Below, one piece after another: positions 53,602-62,945 of a stretch of 64,000 nt of DNA (the stretch's first letter is position 1; every line of letters starts with the position of its first letter). The position numbers were made by a program, and so were the translations under genes. Source of the DNA: Paenibacillus contaminans (GTDB lineage Bacteria; Bacillota; Bacilli; Paenibacillales; NBRC-103111); contig NZ_QMFB01000043.1 of the NCBI RefSeq assembly GCF_003285015.1, positions 1 through 64,000 on the forward strand. Reading direction: 5' to 3'. The notes beneath the pieces are model-generated. The model had not been told where the DNA came from and did no database searches. It was given only the letters and a program-made list of their open reading frames with translations.

Positions 53602-55941
53602 ATGATTAGAAAACTAAAGAGCATGCTTCGATCGGGCGTGTTCGACAATGCCAAAAGCGGATTTTACCGCAGAAGCTTTGCGGTCGTCCTGCTCATTACA
53701 AGCTTGCCTACGGCGCTGCTCGCCTTTGCGACCTACTATGTCGGCACTCAGCAGATCGAGCAGGAAGTAAACCGGGCTCACCAGGTGCGGCTGCAAAATA
53801 CGGCCGACAAGCTGAACAACCAGCTCTCTCAGCTGGAGAAAACGATCGCCATGTGGACGTTCGATCCGATGCTGAAGGCGAGGCTCGGCAGCATGACGGT
53901 CGAAGCAATCGAGAAAAACCACGAAATGCGCAGCGATCTGGCGCAGTCCCTGCTCGTCATGGGCAGCTCCAGCCCTTTGCTGCGCGAAGTCCGGCTATAC
54001 ATTCCCGGGTCGGAGTTATACATTTCTCCGCTCAGCTTTAAAGTCATCGTCCCGCTTGAAACCCGGGAGGAAATCGAATATTACGCATCGCTGATGCAGA
54101 ATGAAAAAAGCCGTTATTGGACGAACGTTTCCGGCTATTTGTCGCTCGTGCAAAAGCTGCCGGAGCGCTCGCCCTACGGCTATTTGCTGGCCAGGTTCGA
54201 CGAGGCGGCGATCAACGCCCTGATTCAGACCGATAACGAATTGAAGGGAACCGCTTTCCTGCTCAAAGAAAACGGCGTCTGGCTCGATCCGGCGATCGGC
54301 GAAGAGCCTGACAAGCATCGGTTCGATTATGCGCTGAAGGAGAAGGTGAACGGCGAAAAGGAGAGGTCGGGTTCGTTCTTCATCGACTGGGAAGGGGAGA
54401 AATATGCCGCTTCCTACGGGACGATCGAAGCGACCGGGTGGACGTACGTGTCCGCCACGCCTTTATCCAAGCTGACGCAGCCCGTCATTACGATGTCGCG
54501 CGCGCTGATCGTCATCGGCTGCCTCGGCGTGGCCGTCGCGGTTTTTCTTTCCTGGTTCGCTTCGCGCAAGCTGTACCAGCCGATCGTCAGGCTCGTGCGG
54601 CTGTTCCGTTCGGAGAAGACGGAGACGGCCGATATCGTCGCCAAGGACGAGCTGGAGTTCATTGAGCGGCAGTGGCAGTTTCTGAGCAGTCAGAGCAAGC
54701 ATCTGCACGAACGGCTGGAGCAGCATCTCGTATCGCTGCGGGAGCTTTTCTTGTTCCAGCTGCTGCACGACCATCTCAGCCATCTGACCGAAGACGATCT
54801 CCGCAAGCGGATGGAGCAGTACGGCTGGGAAGTGGAAGGGAAGACGTTCGCGCTGCTCGTCGTGAGGCTTCTCGGCTTCTCGAGGCTGCAGGACCGTTTC
54901 GCCGACGGCGACGAGCAGCTGGTGACATTCGCCGCGGCCAACGTCATCGAGGAGTTGGCGGACAGCATCTTTACGCAGGCCGAAGTCATCAACGAACAGG
55001 ATTTGTCGGTCAGCGTGCTTGTGCTGCTGCCTGCCGGCGAGTCCGACGGCGAAGCCAAAAAACAGCTTCTCGCCTTCAGCGAGCATATGATCCATACGTT
55101 GTCGGCCGTGCTGAAAATGAACGTTATGATCGGTCTTTCCCGGCGGTCCGAACGGTTGACCGATCTGCCTCAAGCTTACGAGGAAGCCGGCCGTTCGTTC
55201 CGCTACCGGAATTTGCAGGAGATCAATCAGGTGCTGGACGTTGAAGCGATGATCGTAAGCGGCCCGCAGACGGTCCCATATCCGTTTGCAATGGAAAAGG
55301 AGCTTGTCCGCTGCATTCGCGCGGGCGAGAGGGAAGAGGCGCTGCGGACGGTAGACCGCTTCGTCTCGGAGCTTTCGGCAAGCGGCGAAACCGAGCTTGT
55401 CGTCCGTCAGGGCGTGCACCAGCTGCTTGGCGTCGTGCTGCACCATATCATATTATCGGGTATGAGTCCGCAGTCGCTTTACCGGGGGGCCGATCTGTAC
55501 GAGGAGGCGGGCGGGCTGCGCGAACCGGACGAGATGGCGTTCTGGTTCCGCGACAAGCTGGGCGTGTACATGGACGCGCTCGCGGATACGATGCGCAAAA
55601 CTCAGGACAGCCTCATGATCGAGACCGTCGAGAAGGTGATCGCCCTGCTGCAAGAAGAATATGCCAAGGACATTTCGCTCGAAACGTACTGCGACCGTCT
55701 CGGCATCAGCAGCTATAAGCTTAGCGCCGGCTTTAAAGAGGTGACGGGCGTCAATTTTATCGATTATTTGACGAAGCTGCGGCTCGACAAATCGAAGGAG
55801 CTTCTGCTGCACTCGAACGAGAAGGTGAACGATATCGCCTTCCAGGTCGGCTACCAGCCTTCCTACTACTACCGCGTATTCAAAAAGCACGAGGGCGTCA
55901 CCCCTTCGCAATACCGCGACATGTACAAAGAAAACGGATAG
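53602..55941 (+). CDS. Membrane-bound AraC-family regulator with extracytoplasmic cache-type sensor
   Basis: A 780-residue one-component regulator. An N-terminal helix (about 24-45), a sensor domain of about 240 residues outside, and a second helix (about 293-318, RALIVIGCLGVAVAVFLSWF) are followed by a HAMP-like linker. A long cytoplasmic middle leads to a C-terminal AraC double helix-turn-helix (about 680-780; DISLETYCDRLGISSYKLSAGF, then NDIAFQVGYQPSYYYRVFKKHEG). This layout is typical of Paenibacillus regulators placed beside LplABC-type sugar importers, and it should sense an oligosaccharide outside and switch the next operon. ATG 53602 lies 8 bases after GGAGGGG; GTG 53593 is too close. 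Flanked by repeat copies f and e. Confidence 0.92.
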   Translation: MIRKLKSMLRSGVFDNAKSGFYRRSFAVVLLITSLPTALLAFATYYVGTQQIEQEVNRAHQVRLQNTADKLNNQLSQLEKTIAMWTFDPMLKARLGSMTVEAIEKNHEMRSDLAQSLLVMGSSSPLLREVRLYIPGSELYISPLSFKVIVPLETREEIEYYASLMQNEKSRYWTNVSGYLSLVQKLPERSPYGYLLARFDEAAINALIQTDNELKGTAFLLKENGVWLDPAIGEEPDKHRFDYALKEKVNGEKERSGSFFIDWEGEKYAASYGTIEATGWTYVSATPLSKLTQPVITMSRALIVIGCLGVAVAVFLSWFASRKLYQPIVRLVRLFRSEKTETADIVAKDELEFIERQWQFLSSQSKHLHERLEQHLVSLRELFLFQLLHDHLSHLTEDDLRKRMEQYGWEVEGKTFALLVVRLLGFSRLQDRFADGDEQLVTFAAANVIEELADSIFTQAEVINEQDLSVSVLVLLPAGESDGEAKKQLLAFSEHMIHTLSAVLKMNVMIGLSRRSERLTDLPQAYEEAGRSFRYRNLQEINQVLDVEAMIVSGPQTVPYPFAMEKELVRCIRAGEREEALRTVDRFVSELSASGETELVVRQGVHQLLGVVLHHIILSGMSPQSLYRGADLYEEAGGLREPDEMAFWFRDKLGVYMDALADTMRKTQDSLMIETVEKVIALLQEEYAKDISLETYCDRLGISSYKLSAGFKEVTGVNFIDYLTKLRLDKSKELLLHSNEKVNDIAFQVGYQPSYYYRVFKKHEGVTPSQYRDMYKENG

Positions 55942-55945
55942 CGGA

Positions 55946-55975
55946 AGAGCCTCCTGTACGCAGGGGCTCTTTTTT
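55946..55975 (+). terminator. Rho-independent terminator after the araC-type gene
   Basis: AGAGCCTCCTG (55946-55956), loop TACG, CAGGGGCTCT (55961-55970), then TTTTT. Confidence 0.8.
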
Positions 55976-55994
55976 GAAATCTCAGAAGACTTCC

Positions 55995-56074
55995 CGGTAA
56001 ACGCGCCTGTCCTTAGCTTAAGCTTACGAAGCCGCTTTCTTCGAAAGCGTTTGGGACGGCGTAGTCGTTTACAC
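55995..56074 (+). repeat. Dispersed palindrome, full copy e
   Basis: Matches copy c almost throughout (CGGTAAACGCGCCTGTCC, then AGCTTACGAAG, CGCTTTCTTCGAAAGCG), but the right side reads GGGACGG and GTAGTCGTTTACAC. The stem arms change together (CTGTCC with GGACGG keeps a G-U pair), so the structure is kept despite sequence change. Confidence 0.85.
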
Positions 56075-56170
56075 TTGCCGTTGCGAACCGTGGTCCGTCC
56101 GATCCGGCCGCTGCCCGGCATGGCTGTACACATAGCGAAAACCCTTATACATAGCGGCTTTTCGGCGCCG

Positions 56171-56203
56171 AGTGCACTTTCTTAGAGGAGAGTGCACTTT
56201 TTT
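56171..56203 (+). terminator. Terminator-like hairpin with AGTGCACT arms
   Basis: AGTGCACTTTC (56171-56181) pairs with GAGAGTGCACT (56188-56198), then TTTTTT. AGTGCACT is itself palindromic, and a third partial copy (AAAGTGCAT) follows at 56214. It could also be a regulator site for the importer operon. Confidence 0.55.
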
Positions 56204-56283
56204 GCGTCCGCGGAAAGTGCATATGGGCCGACTATCCATGCACACGTCTGCAAACAATGTGCACACGGCACAAAAGTTTGATG

Positions 56284-56313
56284 TTGTGCGGATGCCGAAC
56301 CGCCGGGTATAGT
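56284..56313 (+). promoter_or_regulatory. Candidate promoter of the sugar importer operon
   Basis: TTGTGC (56284-56289), 18-base spacer, TATAGT (56308-56313), about 40 bases upstream of the first start codon. The weak -35 would fit an AraC-activated promoter. Confidence 0.45.
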
Positions 56314-56352
56314 CTGGCTTACCGGAACAAGATAGGAGTGGAGGTTGTTTGC

Positions 56353-57309
56353 ATGGCAGTTACATCGTTGAATAAGCAGTCGCTCGGCAAACGGACGGTA
56401 TCGGGGTCGCTGAAAAAGCAATCGTTCCGAAAACATCTGTGGTTTTACTTGCTGGCTGCTCCGGGCGTCGTTTACTTTCTTCTTTTTCATTACGTACCCA
56501 TGTGGGGCGTGCTGCTCGCGTTTCAGGAGTACAGCCCGTACAAAGGGGTTTTCCAAAGCGAATGGGTCGGCTTCGACCATTTTATCCGGTTTTTCAAGGA
56601 TCCCGCGTTTTTCGAGCTGTTGAAAAATACGCTTTTGCTCAGCTTCTACAATTTGTTCTTCTACTTTCCGTTCACGATTTTGCTCTCGCTGCTGCTGAAC
56701 GAGGTGCGATCGACGCTGGTCAAACGGTTCGTGCAAACGGTCGTATACTTGCCCCATTTCGTATCGTGGGTCATTATCGTCGGCATTACGTTCATTTTCT
56801 TCGGACCGTCCGGCGTGCTCAATCATTATTTCGAAATGTGGTTCGACGGCAAAAACGTGCCGTTCCTCATGAGCAACGACTGGTTCCGTCCGATGATGGT
56901 GTTCCAGCAAATTTGGAAGGACGCGGGCTGGGGAACGATCATCTTCATGGCCGCGCTCGCCGGCATCAATCCCGAGCTTTACGAAGCCGCGAAGGTCGAC
57001 GGGGCCAACCGCTGGCACAACATTGTGAACATTACGCTGCCGGGCATCCGCAGCACGATTATCGTCCTGCTCATTTTGCGGCTCGGCTCGATTCTGGATT
57101 CGAACTTCCAACAGGTGTTTCTCATGTGGAACACGTTTAATGAAAGCGTTTCGAACGTCTTCGATCTGTATGTGTACAAAGTCGGCTTACAGCGGTTCGA
57201 GTTCAGCTTCAGCGTCGCGGTCGGGTTGTTCAACTCGGTGGTCGGCTTGATCCTGATCATGATTGCGAACTATATAGCCAAGCTGTTTAAAGAAGACGGC
57301 ATTTTCTAA
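56353..57309 (+). CDS. Sugar ABC importer permease (LplB type)
   Basis: A 318-residue permease with six helices. It has the N-terminal RKHLWFYLLAAPGVVYFLLFHY helix, the LplB-typical WGVLLAFQEYSPYKG motif, and the coupling EAA loop YEAAKVDGANRWHNIVNITLPGI (about 205). It binds the ATPase in the cytoplasm; no ATPase gene is present, so a shared MsmX-type ATPase is expected. ATG 56353 has GGAGG 8 bases upstream; an upstream extension to 56257 overlaps the promoter. First of the lplB-lplC-lplA set. Confidence 0.93.
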   Translation: MAVTSLNKQSLGKRTVSGSLKKQSFRKHLWFYLLAAPGVVYFLLFHYVPMWGVLLAFQEYSPYKGVFQSEWVGFDHFIRFFKDPAFFELLKNTLLLSFYNLFFYFPFTILLSLLLNEVRSTLVKRFVQTVVYLPHFVSWVIIVGITFIFFGPSGVLNHYFEMWFDGKNVPFLMSNDWFRPMMVFQQIWKDAGWGTIIFMAALAGINPELYEAAKVDGANRWHNIVNITLPGIRSTIIVLLILRLGSILDSNFQQVFLMWNTFNESVSNVFDLYVYKVGLQRFEFSFSVAVGLFNSVVGLILIMIANYIAKLFKEDGIF

Positions 57310-57321
57310 GGAGGTGGCAGT

Positions 57322-58194
57322 ATGAGTCTGCGGCGCATTTCACTATTCGATATCCTCAACGGTCTGTTTCTGTTGGCGCTCACGCTTGTCGTCATTATCC
57401 CGTTCTGGTATATGCTTGCCGTGTCGTTCAGTCCGGTCAGCGAGTCGCTCGGCGGCAGATTTTATTTGATTCCGAAGGAATTTCTGCTTGAAGCGTACCA
57501 ATATTTGTTTTCCACCGACCGCTTCATGAAAAGCATCGGCAACAGCATTTACATTACGGCCGTCGGCACGGCGTTCAACATTATCGTTTCGATCACCTTG
57601 GCGTATGCGCTTTCCAAAAAAACGCTGCCGGGCCGCAAGTTGATTCTTCTCATGATGCTGTTTACGATGGTATTCAGCGGCGGCATGATCCCGAAATATT
57701 TGCTCATCAAATGGCTCGGGCTGCTGAATTCGTATTGGGCGCTCATTTTGCCTGCGGCGACGAACGCGTTTACGATTCTCGTCATGAAGACGTTTTTTCA
57801 AAATTTGCCGGAAAGCCTCGACGAGGCGGCTCGCATCGACGGGGCCGGCGAAGTCCGCATATTGGTTTCCGTCGTCATTCCGCTGTCGATGCCGATTATC
57901 GCGACGTTTTCGCTTTTCTTCATGGTGTCGCACTGGAACGAATTTTTCGGGGCGATCATTTATTTGAGCGATAATGCCAAATGGCCGATCCAAGTGCTGC
58001 TGCGGCTTATGGTCGTCGTCGGGGAGACGAAGATCGGGTCGGAAAGCACCCTCGACTTCGAGATGGTCAGCAAGGTCGGCGACAATGTCAAAATGGCCGC
58101 GATCATCGTGGCGATGCTTCCGATCGTCGTCGTGTATCCGTTCCTGCAAAAGCATTTTGCAAAGGGGGCGATGCTCGGCTCGATCAAAGAATAG
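57322..58194 (+). CDS. Sugar ABC importer permease (LplC/YtcP type)
   Basis: A 290-residue permease of the YtcP/LplC type. Six helices, GRFYLIPKEFLLEAYQYLF after the first helix, and the EAA loop DEAARIDGAGEVRILVSVVIPLSMP (about 170). It follows the first permease by 12 bases with AAGGAGGT before the ATG. Together they form the heterodimeric channel for an oligosaccharide. Confidence 0.93.
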   Translation: MSLRRISLFDILNGLFLLALTLVVIIPFWYMLAVSFSPVSESLGGRFYLIPKEFLLEAYQYLFSTDRFMKSIGNSIYITAVGTAFNIIVSITLAYALSKKTLPGRKLILLMMLFTMVFSGGMIPKYLLIKWLGLLNSYWALILPAATNAFTILVMKTFFQNLPESLDEAARIDGAGEVRILVSVVIPLSMPIIATFSLFFMVSHWNEFFGAIIYLSDNAKWPIQVLLRLMVVVGETKIGSESTLDFEMVSKVGDNVKMAAIIVAMLPIVVVYPFLQKHFAKGAMLGSIKE

Positions 58195-58271
58195 GCCGGT
58201 TTACGCTCCACAGGCTTGACGGAACGGGTAGCATGCCATCCTAATTACATCCGATAAGGGGAGTTGTTCAG

Positions 58272-59822
58272 ATGAAAACGAATAAATGGGTCTCCGCTGC
58301 GCTTGCAACGACACTCGCGGTAAGCGGTCTGGTCGGCTGCGCATCGAAGGAAGAAACGAAAACGGGCGACGGCGGCAAATCCGCCGCGGAAAGCGCCAAA
58401 CCGGCCGAGCCGACGACGATCAAGGCTCTGGCGATTCTGTCCAGCGGCGAGCCTCCCGTACTCGAGAACAACCAGGCGTTGAAAGAGATCGAGAAACGCG
58501 CCAATGTCAAGCTCCAGGTCGAATTCGTGCCGGGCGACGTCTATACGGACAAAGTAAACATCGCCATCGCGGCGGGCAGCCAGTACGACATGATCCTGAT
58601 GACGGACGGCAAAGACGATAAATTCGTTAAGCTCGTTAAACAAGGCGCGTTTCACGATATTTCCGCGCTCGTGAAGGAATCCAAAGACCTGCAGCGCATC
58701 CCTCAGTATACGTGGGACAACACGACGGTCGACGGCAAGGTGTTCGGCGTGCCGAGACCGCGCGCCATTCATGGCGGCGGCAACGCGAACTTTTTTATCC
58801 GCAAGGACTGGCTGGACAAATACGGCCTCGCGGTTCCGAAAACGATCGACGAATTTACGAACGCGCTCAAAGTGTTCAAAGAGAAGGATCCGGCAGGCGG
58901 CGGCAAAACGATTCCGCTCGTCGCAGGGCCGTTCACTTCTTCTTGGTACGGCTCGCTCAACCCGATCGGCTTCGGTTTCGGCTTGCCTTACACGTACAAG
59001 GTGGACGGAGACAAAGCGTCGGCTTATTTCCAACAGCCGGAATATAAAGCGTATCTGGACTGGATCAAAATGGCATACACGGGCGGCTTGATCGATAAAG
59101 ACGCGCCGGTGCTCAAAAGCGGCCAAGTGCAGGACAAATTCCTGTCCGGCGTAGCGGGCGCATGGGTGAACAACGTCGGCTTGCTCAACGAGAACAAGCT
59201 GGCCACGATCCGCAAAGCCGATTCGAAAGCGGAAGTCGTCGGCATCCCGTCGCTGACCGGACCGGAAGGCAAAACAGGCGTTCAAATGATCGAAGGCTAC
59301 TTCGGCATTTGGGTCATCCCGTCCAACGTGTCTAAAGAAAAAGCGAAAAAAATCGTCGAATTCCTCAGCTGGAGCGCGTCCGACGAAGCGACGGTTCTCG
59401 GTAAGGCGGGCGTAGAAGGCGTCCACTACACCAGCTTTAACAAAGAGCTGAACGTGGCGGAACGGACCGACGAACAGAAGAAGCTCTACGATAAAGAGAA
59501 GCCGAACCTGCTTATTTTGCAGAACGACTACACGAAATACTATTATGTCGACTCGCAAAAGCCGGAAATCCAACAAGCGCAAAAAGACGTGCTCGATGCG
59601 TTCGACAAAATCGGCGTGGCGAATCCGTTCTTGATGTACTTGTCCGAAACGAACGGCAAAAATCCGGACAACACGAAAAAGATTACCGACGCGACCGTCA
59701 ACTACGTCATGGGCAAAGGCGAATGGAGTGCGGTTCAGGCGGAGATCGACGCATGGGGCCAAGGAATCGGCGCGACGATTCTGAAGGAATATATGGATCA
59801 ATATAACGCGAACAAGAAGTAA
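58272..59822 (+). CDS. Extracellular sugar-binding lipoprotein of the importer (LplA type)
   Basis: A 516-residue lipoprotein with lipobox GLVGC (Cys23) and a Ser/Glu/Ala linker. It has the two-lobed sugar-binding fold of the large LplA class (about 500 residues, larger than MalE). It binds an oligosaccharide outside and hands it to the permeases. Aromatic-rich stretches (NFFIRKDWLDKYGLAVPKT, SWYGSLNPIGFGFGLP) are typical binding elements. A terminator follows, and the beta-helix enzyme gene is next. Confidence 0.93.
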   Translation: MKTNKWVSAALATTLAVSGLVGCASKEETKTGDGGKSAAESAKPAEPTTIKALAILSSGEPPVLENNQALKEIEKRANVKLQVEFVPGDVYTDKVNIAIAAGSQYDMILMTDGKDDKFVKLVKQGAFHDISALVKESKDLQRIPQYTWDNTTVDGKVFGVPRPRAIHGGGNANFFIRKDWLDKYGLAVPKTIDEFTNALKVFKEKDPAGGGKTIPLVAGPFTSSWYGSLNPIGFGFGLPYTYKVDGDKASAYFQQPEYKAYLDWIKMAYTGGLIDKDAPVLKSGQVQDKFLSGVAGAWVNNVGLLNENKLATIRKADSKAEVVGIPSLTGPEGKTGVQMIEGYFGIWVIPSNVSKEKAKKIVEFLSWSASDEATVLGKAGVEGVHYTSFNKELNVAERTDEQKKLYDKEKPNLLILQNDYTKYYYVDSQKPEIQQAQKDVLDAFDKIGVANPFLMYLSETNGKNPDNTKKITDATVNYVMGKGEWSAVQAEIDAWGQGIGATILKEYMDQYNANKK

Positions 59823-59848
59823 CTGGCGGCTTGAGCGCACGTTATAGC

Positions 59849-59890
59849 AAAACCGGTATGGAGTGACAGCCATGTCCGGTTTTTCTTTTT
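59849..59890 (+). terminator. Rho-independent terminator after the binding-protein gene
   Basis: AAAACCGG.ATGG pairs with CCAT..CCGGTTTT, followed by TTCTTTTT. This separates the importer genes from the enzyme gene. Confidence 0.75.
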
Positions 59891-59958
59891 CTGCGGCCCG
59901 GGGGATATTGCAATAAGAGGACAAGGCTTCTGTTCGCATTGGGGAAAGGGGTATTGCT

Positions 59959-62802
59959 ATGAATAAAAAAAACGTTACCGGTCAATCGCCGCATACCGTC
60001 AAATTCCACGTATCACCAACAGGAAGCATGACATCGAACGGCGAGCTTCATGATCCGGCTTCGATCAGCCGGGCGCAGGAGTTAGTCAGGCATGCGGTTA
60101 AAAATATGACCTCCAATATTGAAGTGTTCGTAGAAGGCGGAGTCTACTATTTTGACCAACCGTTGGTTTTCACAAGAGAAGATTCGGGCAAAGGCGATTT
60201 CGATGTCATTTGGAAGGCGAAGGACCTTGGCAATAAGCCCGTTTTTTCCGGCGGCAAGCTGCTTGACGGCAAATGGGAATTGCATGATCCGGATAAGAAC
60301 ATTTATAAGCTTCAAATAAACGACCCGAGCTTTATCACGCGCGATTTATATGTAAACAGCGAACGATGCGTACTGGCAAGGAGCAGGGACAGCGTGATCG
60401 GTTTGCAATTCGATACCGAGCAAGCCGCATATGAAGCAACATCGCCCGGCGGCAGCGGAACGACCGCGGGATTAGGTCTGCAGGGCTCCGTTGCAGACGC
60501 TGTAAGAGAATATGGGGATATCGGTCAGCTGGAAGCCGTAAGGAACGTTCGGTGGAGACATTTTGTCGTTCCGGTGGAAAAAGTGGAGCATGATATCGTA
60601 TATATGTCGCAAACGGCTTGGAAAAACGCTTCCGCTACCGATCGCGTGCACTACGACTGGAACGGCGCCTCATGGCGCAAGTATGGCGGCGGGGTCGATT
60701 ATTTCCAAAACGCGTACGCGTTATTGGATCAAAAAGGCGAGTTTTTCCTGGACAATACGAAACATATCCTATACTACATCCCCAGAGACGGACAAAACAT
60801 GGAAACCGCCGAAGTGATAGCGCCTGTTTTGCAGAAAATAATGGTGGTGGAAGGCAGAGATACGGCGGGCATTACAACTCCGCAACCAGGCAGGGAAAAG
60901 GGCGGAATCGTTGCGGAGAAAATAAGAAACATTGTTTTTGACGGCATTGCGTTTCAGCATAATACGTTTTTGAGACCGGGGACTGCCGACGGGTATGTAT
61001 GTACCCAAGCCGGGCATACATTAACGGGTCCTGAAGAGGACGGGCCGTTCTCCGACCCTTGGGGAAGCTATGCCGCTCCTCCTCACGGCGCGGTTTATGT
61101 CAATTCGGGCGATCGTATACAATTCGTAAATTGCGAATTCGCCAAGATCGGGAGTACCGCTTTAATCGTGACGCACGGCAGCCGGAATTGTGTCGTCACT
61201 AAGAATACATTTACCGATCTTTCAGGCGGCGCCATCTATTTGGGGGATGCCAAGCATACTAGCGATACGGCACCGGACCCGCATCAGGTAGGGCCTCATT
61301 TTTCAAAAACGGGCATACTGGAGCCTCCGATCGTTCCGCTTGAGGAACGGGAGCTTTCTTACAACAACACGATCTCTTATAACTTGGTGGAATGGACGGG
61401 GAAGCAATTTCCGGATACCGTAGCGATATGGGCCGGCTATGAAATCGGTTTGCGGCTTGTGCATAATACCGTTCAGCATGTCTCGTACACGGGCATTAAT
61501 GTCGGCTGGGGCTGGCGCGAAACAGGACGGGAAAGCCGGATGCGCGATAACTATATTGCGTACAACCGGATTACGGATTATTTGCTTAAAGAAGCGGATA
61601 TGCATGACGGCGGCGGGTTGTACATGGTGAATGCGATGCCGGGGACGATTATAGAGTACAACTACTTCAATAACCGAACGGGTATAGGAAATGCGGTTTA
61701 TTTCGATGCCGGCTTGGATTATGCGGTGCTGCGCCATAACGTTATGACTCGTATTCATCATAAATGGGTTTCCGCCAATGTGAGCGCTTTTCATCGCGGT
61801 ATGGTCGCGTACGATAATTATACGGAAAAAGGCTACGAATCGAGTCTCCACCAGCATACGTTCGACGGCGAATATACGATTATGGGCGACAACTACATTC
61901 ATACGAAGGTGCTGCCGGAAGAAGCGATTCATATAGCGAAAAATGCCGGGCATGCGGCGCCTTACGACGATAGCGCGATCGATTTTTTATATTATAATCT
62001 TGCTGAAGGGCGGAACGTCGCAAGATCGTCCGACTTAAGCGATGCCGGGCACTTGGAACCGAATCCTTGGCTTGAGGCGGATTTGGGCGAAAGTAAACCG
62101 ATTCATTCGATAGAGCTGCGTTATGTGCAGGAACCGGCGGAACAAGACCGGCTAACGGATTTCTATGTGTTTATTTCCAATCATGAGTTGAGGAATAAAA
62201 CGTTAACGGAAATTTGGGGAGATCCTCTGGTCAACCGAACGGAAGTTCAAGAGAAAATAGGAAACGAACCGAGCGTAATAAAAGTAGCGGACGGCGTTAA
62301 AGGGCGGTACGTTCGACTGCAATTCAAAGCGGCAACGAGCATGCCGAGTCCGGAGGAAATAAAAATCAATTTGAATACGGGCGGCAGCGCTATTCCTTAT
62401 CTAAAGGATACGAATTCCAGCTTCAATAAATCCCGGCAAGAGGATACTGCCTATGACATCTATACCCGCGGAACGGAAGTTTCCTCCGTCCTCCTTGACG
62501 GGAATGAAATTGCGGCAGACGCATACGAAGCGGTAAATAAAAAGCTCATTAGGAATGCATTTCTTGCCCCGGAGAAAATAAGCGAATACTTGGCTTCGGT
62601 CGGTGAAACGAACAAATGGTATCCTTATGTAAAAGCGACTTTGGCAAGCATGCAAGAAGCGCCTGCAACGGAAACTGGAAAAACGATAACACTTGACAAA
62701 CATGTATGCGCGTCGCTTGAAACCGGTAAACATACCGTTACCATAAGATTTGAAAATGGCATGGAGTTGGCTGCCGACTTGGATGTGTGTGAGGATGTTT
62801 AG
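59959..62802 (+). CDS. Right-handed beta-helix carbohydrate-active enzyme (GH141-like), cytoplasmic
   Basis: A 947-residue protein with no signal peptide. The N-terminus (about 15-110; TSNIEVFVEGGVYYFDQPL) and middle (about 310-680) have the look of a right-handed beta-helix: many N-rich strand turns (NCVVTKNTFTDLSGGAIYLG, NNTISYNLVEWTG, MVNAMPGTIIEYNYFNNRTG). The DADMHDGGGLY-like stretch (EADMHDGGGLYMVNAMP) carries likely acidic catalytic residues. Residues about 690-790 resemble a discoidin/F5-8-type module (LEPNPWLEADLGESKPIHSIELRY). It resembles GH141 enzymes (alpha-L-fucosidase/xylanase group). Being cytoplasmic, it likely cuts the imported oligosaccharide. The GH assignment is by layout only. 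Confidence 0.7.
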   Translation: MNKKNVTGQSPHTVKFHVSPTGSMTSNGELHDPASISRAQELVRHAVKNMTSNIEVFVEGGVYYFDQPLVFTREDSGKGDFDVIWKAKDLGNKPVFSGGKLLDGKWELHDPDKNIYKLQINDPSFITRDLYVNSERCVLARSRDSVIGLQFDTEQAAYEATSPGGSGTTAGLGLQGSVADAVREYGDIGQLEAVRNVRWRHFVVPVEKVEHDIVYMSQTAWKNASATDRVHYDWNGASWRKYGGGVDYFQNAYALLDQKGEFFLDNTKHILYYIPRDGQNMETAEVIAPVLQKIMVVEGRDTAGITTPQPGREKGGIVAEKIRNIVFDGIAFQHNTFLRPGTADGYVCTQAGHTLTGPEEDGPFSDPWGSYAAPPHGAVYVNSGDRIQFVNCEFAKIGSTALIVTHGSRNCVVTKNTFTDLSGGAIYLGDAKHTSDTAPDPHQVGPHFSKTGILEPPIVPLEERELSYNNTISYNLVEWTGKQFPDTVAIWAGYEIGLRLVHNTVQHVSYTGINVGWGWRETGRESRMRDNYIAYNRITDYLLKEADMHDGGGLYMVNAMPGTIIEYNYFNNRTGIGNAVYFDAGLDYAVLRHNVMTRIHHKWVSANVSAFHRGMVAYDNYTEKGYESSLHQHTFDGEYTIMGDNYIHTKVLPEEAIHIAKNAGHAAPYDDSAIDFLYYNLAEGRNVARSSDLSDAGHLEPNPWLEADLGESKPIHSIELRYVQEPAEQDRLTDFYVFISNHELRNKTLTEIWGDPLVNRTEVQEKIGNEPSVIKVADGVKGRYVRLQFKAATSMPSPEEIKINLNTGGSAIPYLKDTNSSFNKSRQEDTAYDIYTRGTEVSSVLLDGNEIAADAYEAVNKKLIRNAFLAPEKISEYLASVGETNKWYPYVKATLASMQEAPATETGKTITLDKHVCASLETGKHTVTIRFENGMELAADLDVCEDV

Positions 62803-62945
62803 GTACCAAATTGATTTGGCGATCGGGAGTGGAATCTGAATAATACGGTCAACGGAAGAGGAAGCGGTTAGCTTTAGAGGCCGGTCGGGTTATCGCCGGA
62901 CTATCGCGGCGACGTATTTTTCAGGCACGTTTAAGTGTAAGCAAG

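Noticed and set aside
58245-59939. A 564-residue minus-strand open frame
   Set aside because: Antisense to the sugar-binding lipoprotein, with no recognisable motif.
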